NCBI RefSeq assembly: GCF_000968375.1
Contig: NZ_CP009933.1
Location: forward strand, 1,116,001-1,180,000
DNA length: 64,000 nucleotides
Direction of reading: 5' to 3'
Origin: Clostridium scatologenes
Lineage (GTDB): Bacteria > Bacillota > Clostridia > Clostridiales > Clostridiaceae
Shown here: piece by piece, positions 35,548 to 45,126 of the stretch
Position numbering within the stretch: the first letter of the stretch is position 1
How the letters are laid out: every line of letters starts with the position of its first letter
Position numbers and translations under genes: made by a program
Notes under the pieces: generated by a model
Told to the model about the DNA's origin: nothing
What the model saw: only the letters and a program-made list of their open reading frames with translations
Database searches by the model: none

Positions 35548-36909
35548 TTATGAGTGATGGAATTTAGAAACACAATAAGCAAAAATAAATGTAATTAAAG
35601 GTGAAATATAACATAATATTGCATAAGGAGCATAGGCTGTAGTAGGAACTCCTGTTGTTATAAATATAAATAATGAATTTACATTCCATGGAATGAGGGG
35701 AGCAATAATTGCACCAGTGTCAGCCATAGTTCTGGCTAAAGTAGAATTCTTAATTCCTAACTCTTTATATTTATTGCTTAAAAGTTTTCCAGGAAGTATT
35801 ATGCCAACACTTTGATCACTTATGGCTGTTAATGCACCACTTATTAATCCTGTTTTTAAAATAAGTTCCTCACTTGATTTAATTTTAAAAGTTATTTTCT
35901 TTATTATAGGAATCATGAGACCAGTTTCTTGAAATATGCTGCTTAAACCAACTGCACCTGCTATTATAAGTAATACAGGTATCATAGACACCATACCACC
36001 GCTAACTAATACTGTATTTAACTGAACAGAATTGGTATTTATACTGTAACCACTTAATACAGCTGTAATAATATGATTAAAGCTTGCATTTTGAAAAACA
36101 ATAGAAGCAACTATTCCAGCAGTTAATGCTAAAAATACTGATTTCAACATTTTAATTCCTAAAAATGACATGATTATAATACTTAAAGGTAGAAGCAATA
36201 TTAAAGGTGAAACAACAAAGTTTTTATCAATAGCATACATAAAGGTATCTATATTAGGATTTGCAGCAATTATGCTGTATTTTTTTCCTATAAAATAATA
36301 TATTGATGCAGATATAAAATAAGTTGGAATTAATGTCTTTAGTATAGATATTATGGCTTCCTTGTAATTTATTTTTACAGTTTCAAGGGTAAGGTTAAAA
36401 AGATTTGATAATGGAGAACTCTTATCTGCTATAAAAGCTCCTGAAACTATAGCTCCTAAAAGAATATAATTTGGTATACCAAATATTTTTGATAATGCTA
36501 ATAATGCAATTCCTATACTGCTTATGGTTCCAAATGCCGTACCCATAAATATTGATACTATTGACGTAAGTACAAAAGCAGAAAGTAAAAAATTTGTACC
36601 TTGCATATATTTAAGTCCATAGTACAGCATAGTTGGTACAACTCCTGAAGACATCCATATAGAAACCATGGCTCCAATTAATGTCATTAAAATAAAAAGA
36701 GATTTGCATTCATAAAGTCCTTTCCTTATCATGTTTAAAAGCTCAATTATTGAAAAACCACTTTTTATACACAAACATATGGAAACAATTATGCTAGCAA
36801 GAAAACCATAGAATAAGGATGCATTTAATATAATACAGCTGATGATTGAAATAAGGGTAAATGCTAAAATAATGTAAGTGTATTTTTCAGAAATTTTATT
36901 TTTATTCAT
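35548..36909 (-). CDS. NhaC-family Na+/H+ antiporter
   Basis: About 453 residues with around 12 membrane helices. The motif SGAFIADKSSPLSNLFNLTLE and the repeated half with ISDQSVGIILPG and ADTGAIIAPLIPWNVNS are typical of NhaC antiporters, which exchange Na+ or organic ions for protons or each other. The ATG at 36909 follows GGTGAGATGG; a start at 36924 is less likely. It lies 114 nt downstream of a TetR gene in the same direction and is probably controlled by it. Confidence 0.85.
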   Translation of the reverse strand: MNKNKISEKYTYIILAFTLISIISCIILNASLFYGFLASIIVSICLCIKSGFSIIELLNMIRKGLYECKSLFILMTLIGAMVSIWMSSGVVPTMLYYGLKYMQGTNFLLSAFVLTSIVSIFMGTAFGTISSIGIALLALSKIFGIPNYILLGAIVSGAFIADKSSPLSNLFNLTLETVKINYKEAIISILKTLIPTYFISASIYYFIGKKYSIIAANPNIDTFMYAIDKNFVVSPLILLLPLSIIIMSFLGIKMLKSVFLALTAGIVASIVFQNASFNHIITAVLSGYSINTNSVQLNTVLVSGGMVSMIPVLLIIAGAVGLSSIFQETGLMIPIIKKITFKIKSSEELILKTGLISGALTAISDQSVGIILPGKLLSNKYKELGIKNSTLARTMADTGAIIAPLIPWNVNSLFIFITTGVPTTAYAPYAILCYISPLITFIFAYCVSKFHHS

Positions 36910-37023
36910 GTACCATCTCACCAATCCTTTTGAATGAAAATTTTGAGAATTTAATCATTTATCACATCGATACCATTGCTAATGAGATATTCCTCACAGG
37001 CAAATTCCACCTGAGTCTAAGAA

Positions 37024-37590
37024 TCACTTGATTAATCCATTCCAGTATATTTCCCATGAAACTTTAAATTTTTGATTAAATCTTTCAATTCCTCCATACA
37101 TCAATGCGACTAATAGTCCATCCAAAATAGTCAAAAAAGAAAGGGTAGCTCTTTCAGCTTTTTTCGAAAAAGCTTCTTCACTTAGAAATAATTCATTTAG
37201 TAAATTTTCAAGTTCTGAAAAGTATAGTTTGAAATTGTAAACCACTTCTTCTCTTAAATGAACTGGTGGCATATAAGCCATACGCAGTACAAATTTCATA
37301 TTGCATTCTTCATTGTTTACATATCGTTCTTTAAACTTTAATATAAAATCTTCCAAATAGCTTTTTAAGTCAGAATGATAATGAGAAAAAAACTGATATA
37401 AAAATTTAGTTTCTTCATCAATAACTTCTCTCATAACTGTAATAAATAGTTCATCTTTACTTTTAAAATGAGAATAAATTGATTGCTTTTTTATTCCAAC
37501 TTCTTGAGCAATATCAGAAAGTGAAGTGCCATCGTAACCTTTTTCTGTAAAGTTTAGTAGAGCAGCTTTTTTTATTTCCTTAATGGTCAT
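37024..37590 (-). CDS. TetR-family transcriptional regulator
   Basis: 188 residues. The N-terminal helix-turn-helix is canonical (FTEKGYDGTSLSDIAQEVGIKKQSIYSHFKSKDELF), with a divergent ligand-binding C-terminal domain. The TTACGA-CCGT-TCGTAA palindrome directly upstream is its probable operator. Its gene precedes nhaC, so it likely represses itself and the antiporter until a ligand binds. GGAGG precedes the ATG. Confidence 0.9.
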   Translation of the reverse strand: MTIKEIKKAALLNFTEKGYDGTSLSDIAQEVGIKKQSIYSHFKSKDELFITVMREVIDEETKFLYQFFSHYHSDLKSYLEDFILKFKERYVNNEECNMKFVLRMAYMPPVHLREEVVYNFKLYFSELENLLNELFLSEEAFSKKAERATLSFLTILDGLLVALMYGGIERFNQKFKVSWEIYWNGLIK

Positions 37591-37602
37591 TTAAGTTCCT
37601 CC

Positions 37603-37618
37603 TTACGACCGTTCGTAA
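37603..37618 (-). promoter_or_regulatory. TetR operator palindrome
   Basis: TTACGA-CCGT-TCGTAA is a perfect palindrome with a 4-nt centre. It lies 13 nt before the TetR start and touches its ribosome-binding region. It is the only G/C-containing palindrome in the 37591-38117 interval. Confidence 0.75.
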
Positions 37619-37825
37619 ATTTATTTCATAATATAATAAATATTTGGAAAAGTCAACCTTAAAAATGTTAATATTTGTTATTATGGCAGATGTATGTTAA
37701 AAAAATATATGATGTAGTCTGCATTAATGGAGTATAAGTGATTTTAATAATATAAATATTTTTACTTAGGGAAACACAAAATAAAAATATGTATTTATTT
37801 AAAGAAATAATAAGGAAGTGAATTT

Positions 37826-37849
37826 ATGGATAAAAATAAATGTATTTGA
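37826..37849 (+). other. Mini-ORF MDKNKCI followed by a terminator
   Basis: AAGGAAGTG precedes an ATG that encodes seven residues before TGA; beyond the TGA the same frame continues for nine codons to TAA. A terminator stands at 37894-37935. Together they look like a short independent transcript, perhaps a small RNA or peptide, in a stretch with no other gene. Confidence 0.3.
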
Positions 37850-37893
37850 GATATGTTTTACAATATTAAAAGAAAATAAAATTAAAGTATGAT

Positions 37894-37937
37894 AAAAGGT
37901 GAAAATAGTATTTTAAGCTAAAGTTCACCTTTTATTT
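37894..37937 (+). terminator. Terminator-like hairpin
   Basis: AAAAGGTGAA (37894-37903) pairs with TTCACCTTTT (37924-37933), followed by ATTT. It is not downstream of any full-size plus-strand gene, which supports a short transcript starting around 37750-37800. Confidence 0.6.
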
Positions 37938-38117
37938 ATAAATTTATAGAGTTACTTAAAGAATATACTTGAAAAATCTTCATAACTTCTACATAACTAT
38001 TATGTATATTATAGTCATTAAATATGTTTGTACTATAAGGAATACACCTATATGTACTTATTAAACAAAAATATAAAAATTTCATAGTAATAATTAATAT
38101 ACTAATGAGGTGAATTT

Positions 38118-39521
38118 ATGAGTATAAAAAATATAAGATTAAAAGTATATAATATGACATGTACATCTTGTGAAAAAAGTGTAGAAAGAACATTAAAAAG
38201 ATTAGTAGGAGTTTTTAATGTTAAAGCCAATTATAATGAGCAATGCGTAGAGATAGAATATGACTCTGAACTTTGCAGCTTAAAGGATATAAAAAAATCT
38301 ATACATAGTGTAGGTTATAGCACTGAAAAATCTTCTAATCTAGGGATTGCTGGAGTATTAATAGTGGTGCTCACTATTATTTTTATAGGTAATTCTACTG
38401 GTGGTTTTGATATGAACAACATGCTTAAAGGAGCCACATATTTTGTACTCTTTGTAGTGGGAGTGCTTACTTCTATACATTGTGTAGGAATGTGTGGTGG
38501 AATAATGATTTCTCAAAGTTTATCCAATGAGAGTACTAATAAATTTCAAGCAATTAAACCTGCACTTCTCTATAATATTGGAAGAGTAATATCTTATTCA
38601 ATATTAGGTGGAATTATTGGTGCTTTAGGATCTATACTTTCACTATCTATAAAAACTCAAGCTGCTCTTCAAATTTTTGCTGGTTTATTCATGATTATTA
38701 TGGGATTTAACATGGCTGGCTTTGGTTTATTTAGAAGGCTTCAAATAAGACTTCCTTGGAACTTTTGTTCTTTAAAAAATAAACCTAAAACTCCACTTAT
38801 TATAGGAATTTTAAATGGATTAATGCCTTGTGGGCCTCTTCAAACTATGCAATTATATGCACTTGGTACGGGGAGTGCTGCTAAAGGTGCAATTTCCATG
38901 TTTATATTTGCTTTAGGTACAGTGCCTTTAATGTTAATTTTTGGCACAGTTTCAGGATTATTGAGTAGAGGGTATACTAAAAAAATTTTAAAATTTAGTG
39001 GAGTCCTTGTAATAGTTTTAGGGCTTATAATGGGTAATAGAGGTTTATCTTTAGCGGGAGTAAATGTAGATGAAACTATAATTTCTCCTTTAACTGGGAA
39101 TAATGAATCACTTGCAGCTAGTTCTAATAGCACAAAAGCTGTTTTAAATGATGAAATCCAAGTTGTGAATATTACTGCAGATGGAAATGGATATACACCT
39201 AATGTTATATATGTAAAAAAAGATGTACCTGTTAAATGGATAATAGATGGAAAACAAATTAATTCTTGTAACAATGTAATTATAGTACCAGCTTTGAATA
39301 TAAAAAAGCAGCTTGATAATGGTGAAAATATAATAGAATTTACACCAAAGGATAAAGATATAAATTTTAGCTGTTGGATGGGTATGATAACAGGAGTAAT
39401 TCGAGTAGTGGACAACCTAGATTCTGTTGATACATCTAAACCAGATCCTTCTGCTCCGCCAACTGGTGGAGGAAATTGCTGCAGTTTTATGTCTGGCGGC
39501 AATTCAACAAATGAGCAATAA
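38118..39521 (+). CDS. HMA / SafE-UreH membrane / cupredoxin-like fusion protein
   Basis: 467 residues with three parts. Residues 1-70 form a heavy-metal-associated domain with the metal motif MTCTSC. Residues about 80-325 are membrane helices of the SafE/UreH (DsbD-like) type with HCVGMCGG and LLYNIGRVISYSILGG. Residues about 345-440 form an extracytoplasmic cupredoxin-like domain (NGYTPNVIYVKKDVPVKW, then FSCWMGMITGVIRV), followed by a GGNCC tail. The arrangement suggests delivery or efflux of copper or silver, or cofactor assembly, with metal passed from the cytoplasmic HMA through the membrane to the cupredoxin. It is not in the copper operon. Confidence 0.85.
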   Translation: MSIKNIRLKVYNMTCTSCEKSVERTLKRLVGVFNVKANYNEQCVEIEYDSELCSLKDIKKSIHSVGYSTEKSSNLGIAGVLIVVLTIIFIGNSTGGFDMNNMLKGATYFVLFVVGVLTSIHCVGMCGGIMISQSLSNESTNKFQAIKPALLYNIGRVISYSILGGIIGALGSILSLSIKTQAALQIFAGLFMIIMGFNMAGFGLFRRLQIRLPWNFCSLKNKPKTPLIIGILNGLMPCGPLQTMQLYALGTGSAAKGAISMFIFALGTVPLMLIFGTVSGLLSRGYTKKILKFSGVLVIVLGLIMGNRGLSLAGVNVDETIISPLTGNNESLAASSNSTKAVLNDEIQVVNITADGNGYTPNVIYVKKDVPVKWIIDGKQINSCNNVIIVPALNIKKQLDNGENIIEFTPKDKDINFSCWMGMITGVIRVVDNLDSVDTSKPDPSAPPTGGGNCCSFMSGGNSTNEQ

Positions 39522-39552
39522 ACTCTAAGTATATATAGAATATACATAAAAT

Positions 39553-39591
39553 AGCCTAATGAAAAATTGCTTTAATCATTAGGCTGTTTTT
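39553..39591. terminator. Bidirectional terminator
   Basis: AGCCTAATGA (39553-39562) and TCATTAGGCT (39576-39585) form a perfect 10-bp stem followed by GTTTTT; an A/T-run to the left serves the convergent kinase gene. Confidence 0.85.
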
Positions 39592-39597
39592 AAAATG

Positions 39598-40965
39598 TTA
39601 ATTAATTGCCTTAAATCTTATAGTAAATATAGATCCTTTCCCTTCTTCGCTTTCAACGTTAATTGAAGCTGAATGTAAAGTTAAAATATCCTTTACTATG
39701 GTTAAACCTAGTCCGCTTCCTTCAATTTTATTTCTACTTTTATCTCCTCTATAAAGTCTTTCAAATATAAAAGGTAAATCTTCCTTTTGAATTCCAATTC
39801 CGGTATCTCTTATACTAACAATAATTTCTTCTTTTACTCTGGTTAAATTGACCCAAATTTTGCCACTATAATTTGAAAATTTTATTGCATTAGATAGAAG
39901 GTTAATAAATACCTGTTTTAATTTATCTGTATCTCCAAATATATTATAGTTTTTACCTGATTTTGTATTGTAGATTAGCTCTATGTTTTTTTCATTTAAT
40001 GCAATTGAGAAATCATCACATATTGAAGATAATAACTCATTTAAAGGTACTTTTTCCTTATTAATAGAAATTGTTTCTGACTCAAATTTTTTTAGGGTAT
40101 TTAGATTATTTAAAAGTTTACCAAATCTAATAACTTCATCATTTAAAGCTGCTAGTTGTTCTGTATTTACAGGAAAAATTCCATCAATCATAGCTTCTAA
40201 GTTATTTTGAAGAATATTTAATGGAGTTCTTATTTCATGAGATATGTCAGAAATTAGTCTTTTTCTTAATAGGTCTTGATGCTTAAGTTTTTCCCCTAAG
40301 GTATTTATGCTGCTTTTAAGTTTTTCAATTTCCAGTATATCTGTTTTTAGATTAGTCCTAGAATTATAATCTCCATTAGATAGGTTTACAGATATATTAG
40401 ATACTTCTCTTATGGGAACTGAAAATTGTTTTGAAATATAAAGGCTTATAATTATTACAATGAGAAGGCTTAAAAAAATACTAGCACCAATTCCTTTGTT
40501 AATAGATAACTTAAAATTCATGTCTTCAGTAGATAACAATACTGAAGAATATTGACCTATTTCTATATATCCCACAGTACTTCCATTATATTTAATTGGA
40601 AAACTGTTTGTAATGTAAACACCACTTTTGTTGCTTAAAGCTTTAAAATGCTCTTTACCTTTGATATCGTTTGGATCCATCATCCAGATCATTTTTTTAT
40701 TTGAATCCAGGAGAGTTAAACAATAATCACTCATATATGCTTCATGTTTCATTTCACTTCCTGAATTTGATGCCCATTTTTTATCCCTTTTATAAACTTC
40801 TTCAAAGTACTGCACTATTCTATTATTCCTCTTATTTTGAATATCTACCATGTATTTATTAAATTTATTGTTTATTGTAACATTTACAAAAATAGCAGTT
40901 AGAAGCGCAGCTAATACAGAGCAAATTAAAATTATAATACTCAGCTTTTTTCTAATACTATACAT
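39598..40965 (-). CDS. Sensor histidine kinase with HAMP domain
   Basis: 455 residues. Two membrane helices (about 8-28 and 155-178) enclose a sensor domain of about 125 residues. A HAMP linker, the dimerisation/phosphoacceptor helix with SHEIRTPLN, and an ATPase domain with the N box (NLLSNAIKFSN), DTGIG and GSGLGLTI follow. It phosphorylates the response regulator encoded just upstream. Its ATG overlaps the stop codon of the frame-corrected regulator (TAATG), so the pair is translationally coupled. The signal is unknown. Confidence 0.92.
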   Translation of the reverse strand: MYSIRKKLSIIILICSVLAALLTAIFVNVTINNKFNKYMVDIQNKRNNRIVQYFEEVYKRDKKWASNSGSEMKHEAYMSDYCLTLLDSNKKMIWMMDPNDIKGKEHFKALSNKSGVYITNSFPIKYNGSTVGYIEIGQYSSVLLSTEDMNFKLSINKGIGASIFLSLLIVIIISLYISKQFSVPIREVSNISVNLSNGDYNSRTNLKTDILEIEKLKSSINTLGEKLKHQDLLRKRLISDISHEIRTPLNILQNNLEAMIDGIFPVNTEQLAALNDEVIRFGKLLNNLNTLKKFESETISINKEKVPLNELLSSICDDFSIALNEKNIELIYNTKSGKNYNIFGDTDKLKQVFINLLSNAIKFSNYSGKIWVNLTRVKEEIIVSIRDTGIGIQKEDLPFIFERLYRGDKSRNKIEGSGLGLTIVKDILTLHSASINVESEEGKGSIFTIRFKAIN

Positions 40966-41649
40966 TAGCTTTCACCACCAAACTTATAGCCAAGTTTTGT
41001 AACTGTCAGTATATACTTAGGATTTTTGCTGTCTTCCTCTATTTTTTTTTCTTATATTTTTTATATGGACATCTACTGTTCTATCAAAACCTTCAAAATC
41101 CATACCGAAAACTCTATCAATTAATTGTTCTCTAGTAAGAACTTTTCCTTTATTTATTGCAAGAGCATATAAAATATCAAATTCATTAGGAGTTAGAGAA
41201 ACTTCAAGTCCTTTAACTTTTACAATTCTGCTATCTTTATGAATTTCTAAATTTCCATTGTCAAAGGATAAAATGGAAGTATTGTTTGATGCCAATCTTC
41301 TAAATAGGGAATTAACTCTTGCCACCAATTCTCTTGGACTAAAAGGTTTAACTAAATATTCATCAGCACCAGTATTAAGGCCTTCTATTCTGTCTTCCAA
41401 TGCAGATTTAGCAGTGACCATAAATATATATACATCAGATTTATTTCTTATAATTTTACATATTTCTTCTCCTTGAATATCTGGCAGCATTAAATCAAGT
41501 ATTATCAAGTTAAATTCAATTGAATCAAATAACTCCAAAGCTTTTAACCCTGTAGTTGATGTATATACTTCGTAGCCTTCTTTTTCTAAATAAGCCTTTT
41601 GTACATTTGATATTTTTTCCTCATCTTCTACTATAAGAATTTTATTCAT
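40965..41649 (-). CDS. OmpR-family response regulator, frameshifted at an A9 tract
   Basis: The receiver domain (EDEEKISNVQ, phosphorylated Asp in LIILDLMLPD, Lys in LVKPFSP) and most of the winged-helix domain read in frame from ATG 41649. At a run of nine A residues (plus-strand T at 41042-41050) the frame as given ends prematurely at 41017 with NRGRQQKS. With eight A residues it continues as KKIEEDSKNPKY then ILTVTKLGYKFGGES and stops at 40965, giving 227 residues and the missing recognition wing. This is a sequencing error, a real mutation, or a site of transcriptional slippage. The ATG at 41649 follows GAGGTGA. Confidence 0.88.
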
Positions 41650-41952
41650 GTTAGTCACCTCAAATCATATAGATATACTACTCTTTATAATAGCTGAATT
41701 TTATAAAGATTATATGTAGATTATAAAATTTTCACATACTTAACTTATAGTATATATAAAGTAAGAAATTTAATCTATAGATTTAGCACCATGATTATGT
41801 TAACTCAAAATTGTATGTGTAAAAATTGAGAAATGAACAATTTAATATGTAACTGCATAAAATGGTACTGTATGAAAATATAAAAATTGGAAATTACTTA
41901 TGGCAAGTATGGTTAAATGTGATAAAATACAAATTAAAGGAAGTGGAAAATT

Positions 41953-43128
41953 TTGAAAAAAGGTACTTTTACTAGGTATGAAATTAGCTTTATTGTAAGT
42001 TTAAGTATTGCAATGGCTTTAAGACAGCTTGCTATGGTTATGATTCTTCCATTCATGTCTGTGTATGGTAACACATTATTGTATAATACACCAGTACTGG
42101 TAGGTATAGCTCTTGGAATATATGGTTTGATTCAAGGGATTATGCAGATGCCTTTTGGTAGTTTAAGTGATAGAATTGGAAGAAAAAATGTACTTACCAT
42201 TGGGTCACTATTTTTGGCATCAGGACTAGCATTAGCGGCAATAGCGGATAATATATATCTTCTTATAATAGCAAGAGCTCTGCAAGGCATAGGAGCAATT
42301 GCTGCTGTTTGCTTTTCTTGGATTGGTGATAATATTCCAGATGAAAAAAGAAATCAGTCAATGAGTATTGTTGGTATGTTTAGTGGATCTGCAGCGGTAA
42401 TAGGATTTGTTGGAGGACCTTTTTTATATAATATAATTTCAGTTCCTAAAATGTTTGCAGGTTGCTCAGTATTAGTGTTTTTGTCCTGGATTTATATAGT
42501 TATATTTATTAAAAAAGATAATGTTAAAAAAACACATGAAGAAAAAAGCAAAGTAGACTATATAGGATTATTGAAAAATAAGTTATTTACAAAGCTGTCC
42601 ATTTCAGGTTTTATTATAAGTTATACTATGGTAAGTATTTTTTATATCATCCCTCAATTATTAGAAAAAAGTGTTGGTGTAGCTTCAATGTGGAAAGTAT
42701 TTTTACCAGCCACCCTAATAGGTATCATTATTATGAGTATCTTTTCAAAGCGAGCAGATAGAGGAAAATTGTCACAATCAGCGCTTATTTCTTTTATAAG
42801 TATTTTAATTGGTGGAGTATGTCTCTTCTTTACTAATTTTTATAGTATCCTTTTAGGAACAACTATCTTTATGGCAGGATATATGAGTCTTAATGCACTA
42901 TTACCAGGGAGTGTAACAAAGCTTTCTACAAAGAATACCAGAGGAACTGTTACTGGTGTTTATAACACAATACAATTTATTGGTTCATTTGTAGGGGGAT
43001 CATTAACAGGTTTATTGTGGGGGATAAATAATCATTTACCAACTGTATTTATTATTATGATAAGTATATTAGGATGTATTATTGTTAGAAAATTGGAATT
43101 TACAGATAATGATGTATCTGCTTATTAA
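41953..43128 (+). CDS. MFS multidrug-type exporter
   Basis: 391 residues with twelve helices. MFS motif A is seen as GSLSDRIGRKNVL between helices 2 and 3, and RALQGIGAIAAVCFSWIGD follows in helix 4-5. It resembles drug:H+ antiporters of the DHA1 group; the substrate is unknown. It starts at a TTG with AAAGGAAGTGG about 6 nt upstream. It is divergent from the frameshifted regulator, which may control it (inference). No terminator separates it from the convergent kinase gene 13 nt downstream. Confidence 0.88.
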   Translation: MKKGTFTRYEISFIVSLSIAMALRQLAMVMILPFMSVYGNTLLYNTPVLVGIALGIYGLIQGIMQMPFGSLSDRIGRKNVLTIGSLFLASGLALAAIADNIYLLIIARALQGIGAIAAVCFSWIGDNIPDEKRNQSMSIVGMFSGSAAVIGFVGGPFLYNIISVPKMFAGCSVLVFLSWIYIVIFIKKDNVKKTHEEKSKVDYIGLLKNKLFTKLSISGFIISYTMVSIFYIIPQLLEKSVGVASMWKVFLPATLIGIIIMSIFSKRADRGKLSQSALISFISILIGGVCLFFTNFYSILLGTTIFMAGYMSLNALLPGSVTKLSTKNTRGTVTGVYNTIQFIGSFVGGSLTGLLWGINNHLPTVFIIMISILGCIIVRKLEFTDNDVSAY

Positions 43129-43141
43129 ATAAATTTGCTAA

Positions 43142-44185
43142 TTACTTTTGTATAGGTAATTCTATAATAAAAGTTGTACCATTACCATTTGCGCATTTTA
43201 CGTAAATAGTACCGCTGTGCAGTTCTATAATTTTCTTTGTAATTGGAAGTCCTAAGCCATTTCCATGTGTGGCATGAGAAGTGTCTCCCTGATAAAACTT
43301 ATCAAAAATATGCTTCTGTGTTTCCTCATCAATTCCAGGGCCATTATCACTTATACTAAAGCGAATTGAGTCATTGTACTGATGCAGACTCATATGAATT
43401 AGAACATGTGTAGTGGTAAACTTAATTGCATTATCAATAAGATTAATCCACACCTGGCTAATCAAATCTTCATCACCAGTAAAATTAATTTCTTCGCACT
43501 CAAAATCAAAAGAAGGGTCTTTTACGATCCATTTTTGTGCCATGATTGCAATACACCTTCTAATCTGTTCTGTCAGGTTATATTCTTTTGAGTTTGAGAT
43601 AATGGCCTGGTTTTCAATTTTGCAGATATTTAGGACATTTTTAGATAGTTCTACTAAGCGGTCAGATTCACTGATTATGATATCAAGATATTCATTATGT
43701 TCTTCTTCTGTTAAATCACTATATTTCAACATTTTGGCAAAACCACGCATTGATACAATAGGTGATTTGAATTCGTGAGAAAAGTTGTTTACGAAATCAG
43801 AACGTAAAATTTCGATGCTGCTAAGTTCCTCCGCCATATGATTAAAACTTTTGCTAAGCTGTTGTAGTTCCGGGATGCCTTTAAGATTAATTCGCGTGCT
43901 GAAATCGCCTGCTGCAAGAGCATCTATTGCTATCATAATTCTATGAATTACCTTTAAAGGAATACTGCCGAAAATAAATGATAATATTGTACCAAGTAGC
44001 ACACTGATTACAGCAAAAGTAAAGGACATACGAAGAGGATTGGCTGAAAGCTGGAATTGAATTATTCCATTACTCCTTAATAATAGAAGGATAAATATAA
44101 TAGATGATGCAGACAGTATAATAAGAAATACAAGTCCTACAAAAATCATTGTTAATCGCCAGTAAGACGTTTTTTTACTCAACAT
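43142..44185 (-). CDS. Sensor histidine kinase with HAMP domain
   Basis: 347 residues. Two membrane helices (about 12-35 and 50-72) lie close together with almost no extracellular loop, the pattern of intramembrane-sensing kinases. A HAMP domain, FSHEFKSPIVSMRG with the phosphoacceptor His, N box NLIDNAIKF, DNGPGID and GNGLGLPI follow. Its start overlaps the regulator gene by 11 nt. CGA and CGT arginine codons and higher G+C differ from most neighbours, suggesting horizontal transfer. The divergent MFP-RND pump is its likely regulon. Confidence 0.92.
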   Translation of the reverse strand: MLSKKTSYWRLTMIFVGLVFLIILSASSIIFILLLLRSNGIIQFQLSANPLRMSFTFAVISVLLGTILSFIFGSIPLKVIHRIMIAIDALAAGDFSTRINLKGIPELQQLSKSFNHMAEELSSIEILRSDFVNNFSHEFKSPIVSMRGFAKMLKYSDLTEEEHNEYLDIIISESDRLVELSKNVLNICKIENQAIISNSKEYNLTEQIRRCIAIMAQKWIVKDPSFDFECEEINFTGDEDLISQVWINLIDNAIKFTTTHVLIHMSLHQYNDSIRFSISDNGPGIDEETQKHIFDKFYQGDTSHATHGNGLGLPITKKIIELHSGTIYVKCANGNGTTFIIELPIQK

Positions 44186-44852
44186 TCTTCACCGCCTTAT
44201 ATCCAACACCTCTTATAGCAACAATATCAAATTCAGGATAGCTGCTAAATCTTTTACGTAGTCTTGTAATATGTACATTGACAGTGGTATCAACAGACTC
44301 TGAATCCATCCCCCATATTTCATCCATTAGTTGAAGACGGGTGAAAATATAATCAGGAGTAGAGAGTAGTCTATAAAGCAGCTGAAATTCCTTCTTTGGA
44401 AGTGTCTGTTTCTCATCTATCCGTGTGACAGTAAACGCATCACTATCTAGTATAACTTCGCCAATTTTAAGTATATGTTCACTTGCTTCCTTTGCTCGCC
44501 TAAGCAAGGCTTTAATACGCCAAAGCAGTTCTTCTTCATCTGCTGGCTTTGTCATATAATCATCTGTTCCAGATTGAAATCCTCTGATTTTATCTGCAGT
44601 AAGCTGCTTAGCTGTCAGCATAAGAATAGGAATCATATTTCCACTTTTTCGTATAGCTTCAGCAAATTCATATCCATTCATTTCTGGCATCATCACATCA
44701 AGTACAATTAAATCAATATGAACTTGATCTAAGATCTCAAGTGCAATAGTTCCATTATGTGCTAAATGTATTTCATATCCAGCATGGCTGAGAATAGCCT
44801 TCATCAACCTAGCCTGGCTTTTATCATCTTCTACAACTAAAATTTTAAACAT
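44175..44852 (-). CDS. OmpR-family response regulator
   Basis: 225 residues. The receiver domain has acidic pocket EDD, phosphorylation site LDVMMPEMNG and conserved Lys in MTKPADEEE. The winged-helix DNA-binding domain ends in RLRKRFSSYPEFDIVAIRGVGYKAVK. AGGAGG precedes the ATG. It is complete and coupled to its kinase. Arginine codons include CGG, CGA and CGT, which are rare in this window. It is divergent from the efflux operon, 274 nt away. Confidence 0.92.
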   Translation of the reverse strand: MFKILVVEDDKSQARLMKAILSHAGYEIHLAHNGTIALEILDQVHIDLIVLDVMMPEMNGYEFAEAIRKSGNMIPILMLTAKQLTADKIRGFQSGTDDYMTKPADEEELLWRIKALLRRAKEASEHILKIGEVILDSDAFTVTRIDEKQTLPKKEFQLLYRLLSTPDYIFTRLQLMDEIWGMDSESVDTTVNVHITRLRKRFSSYPEFDIVAIRGVGYKAVKNVE

Positions 44853-45126
44853 TATGAACCTCCTGTTCTTTGAAATAATTATAACATGAAAAAAAAACTT
44901 AAAATTAACTGACAGTGAAATTATTATTATTTATGTTTGTTTATAATTTGTTCATATTTCTAACCTCTGAGTTAATTTTTAGTTTTTCATGCTGCCATAT
45001 AATGTCCATTATGATCAGTTTAACAAATCAATCATAAAATTTACATTAAGTTTATTGAAAAAACTACAGTGAAAATTAATTTTAATAAATATATAAATAA
45101 TTTGCATTTATTTTAGGAGGAAAAAA

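Noticed and set aside
38840..39547. A 235-residue minus-strand open frame
   Set aside because: It lies entirely opposite the HMA-SafE fusion gene, whose reading frame has clear domains, so it is a shadow.
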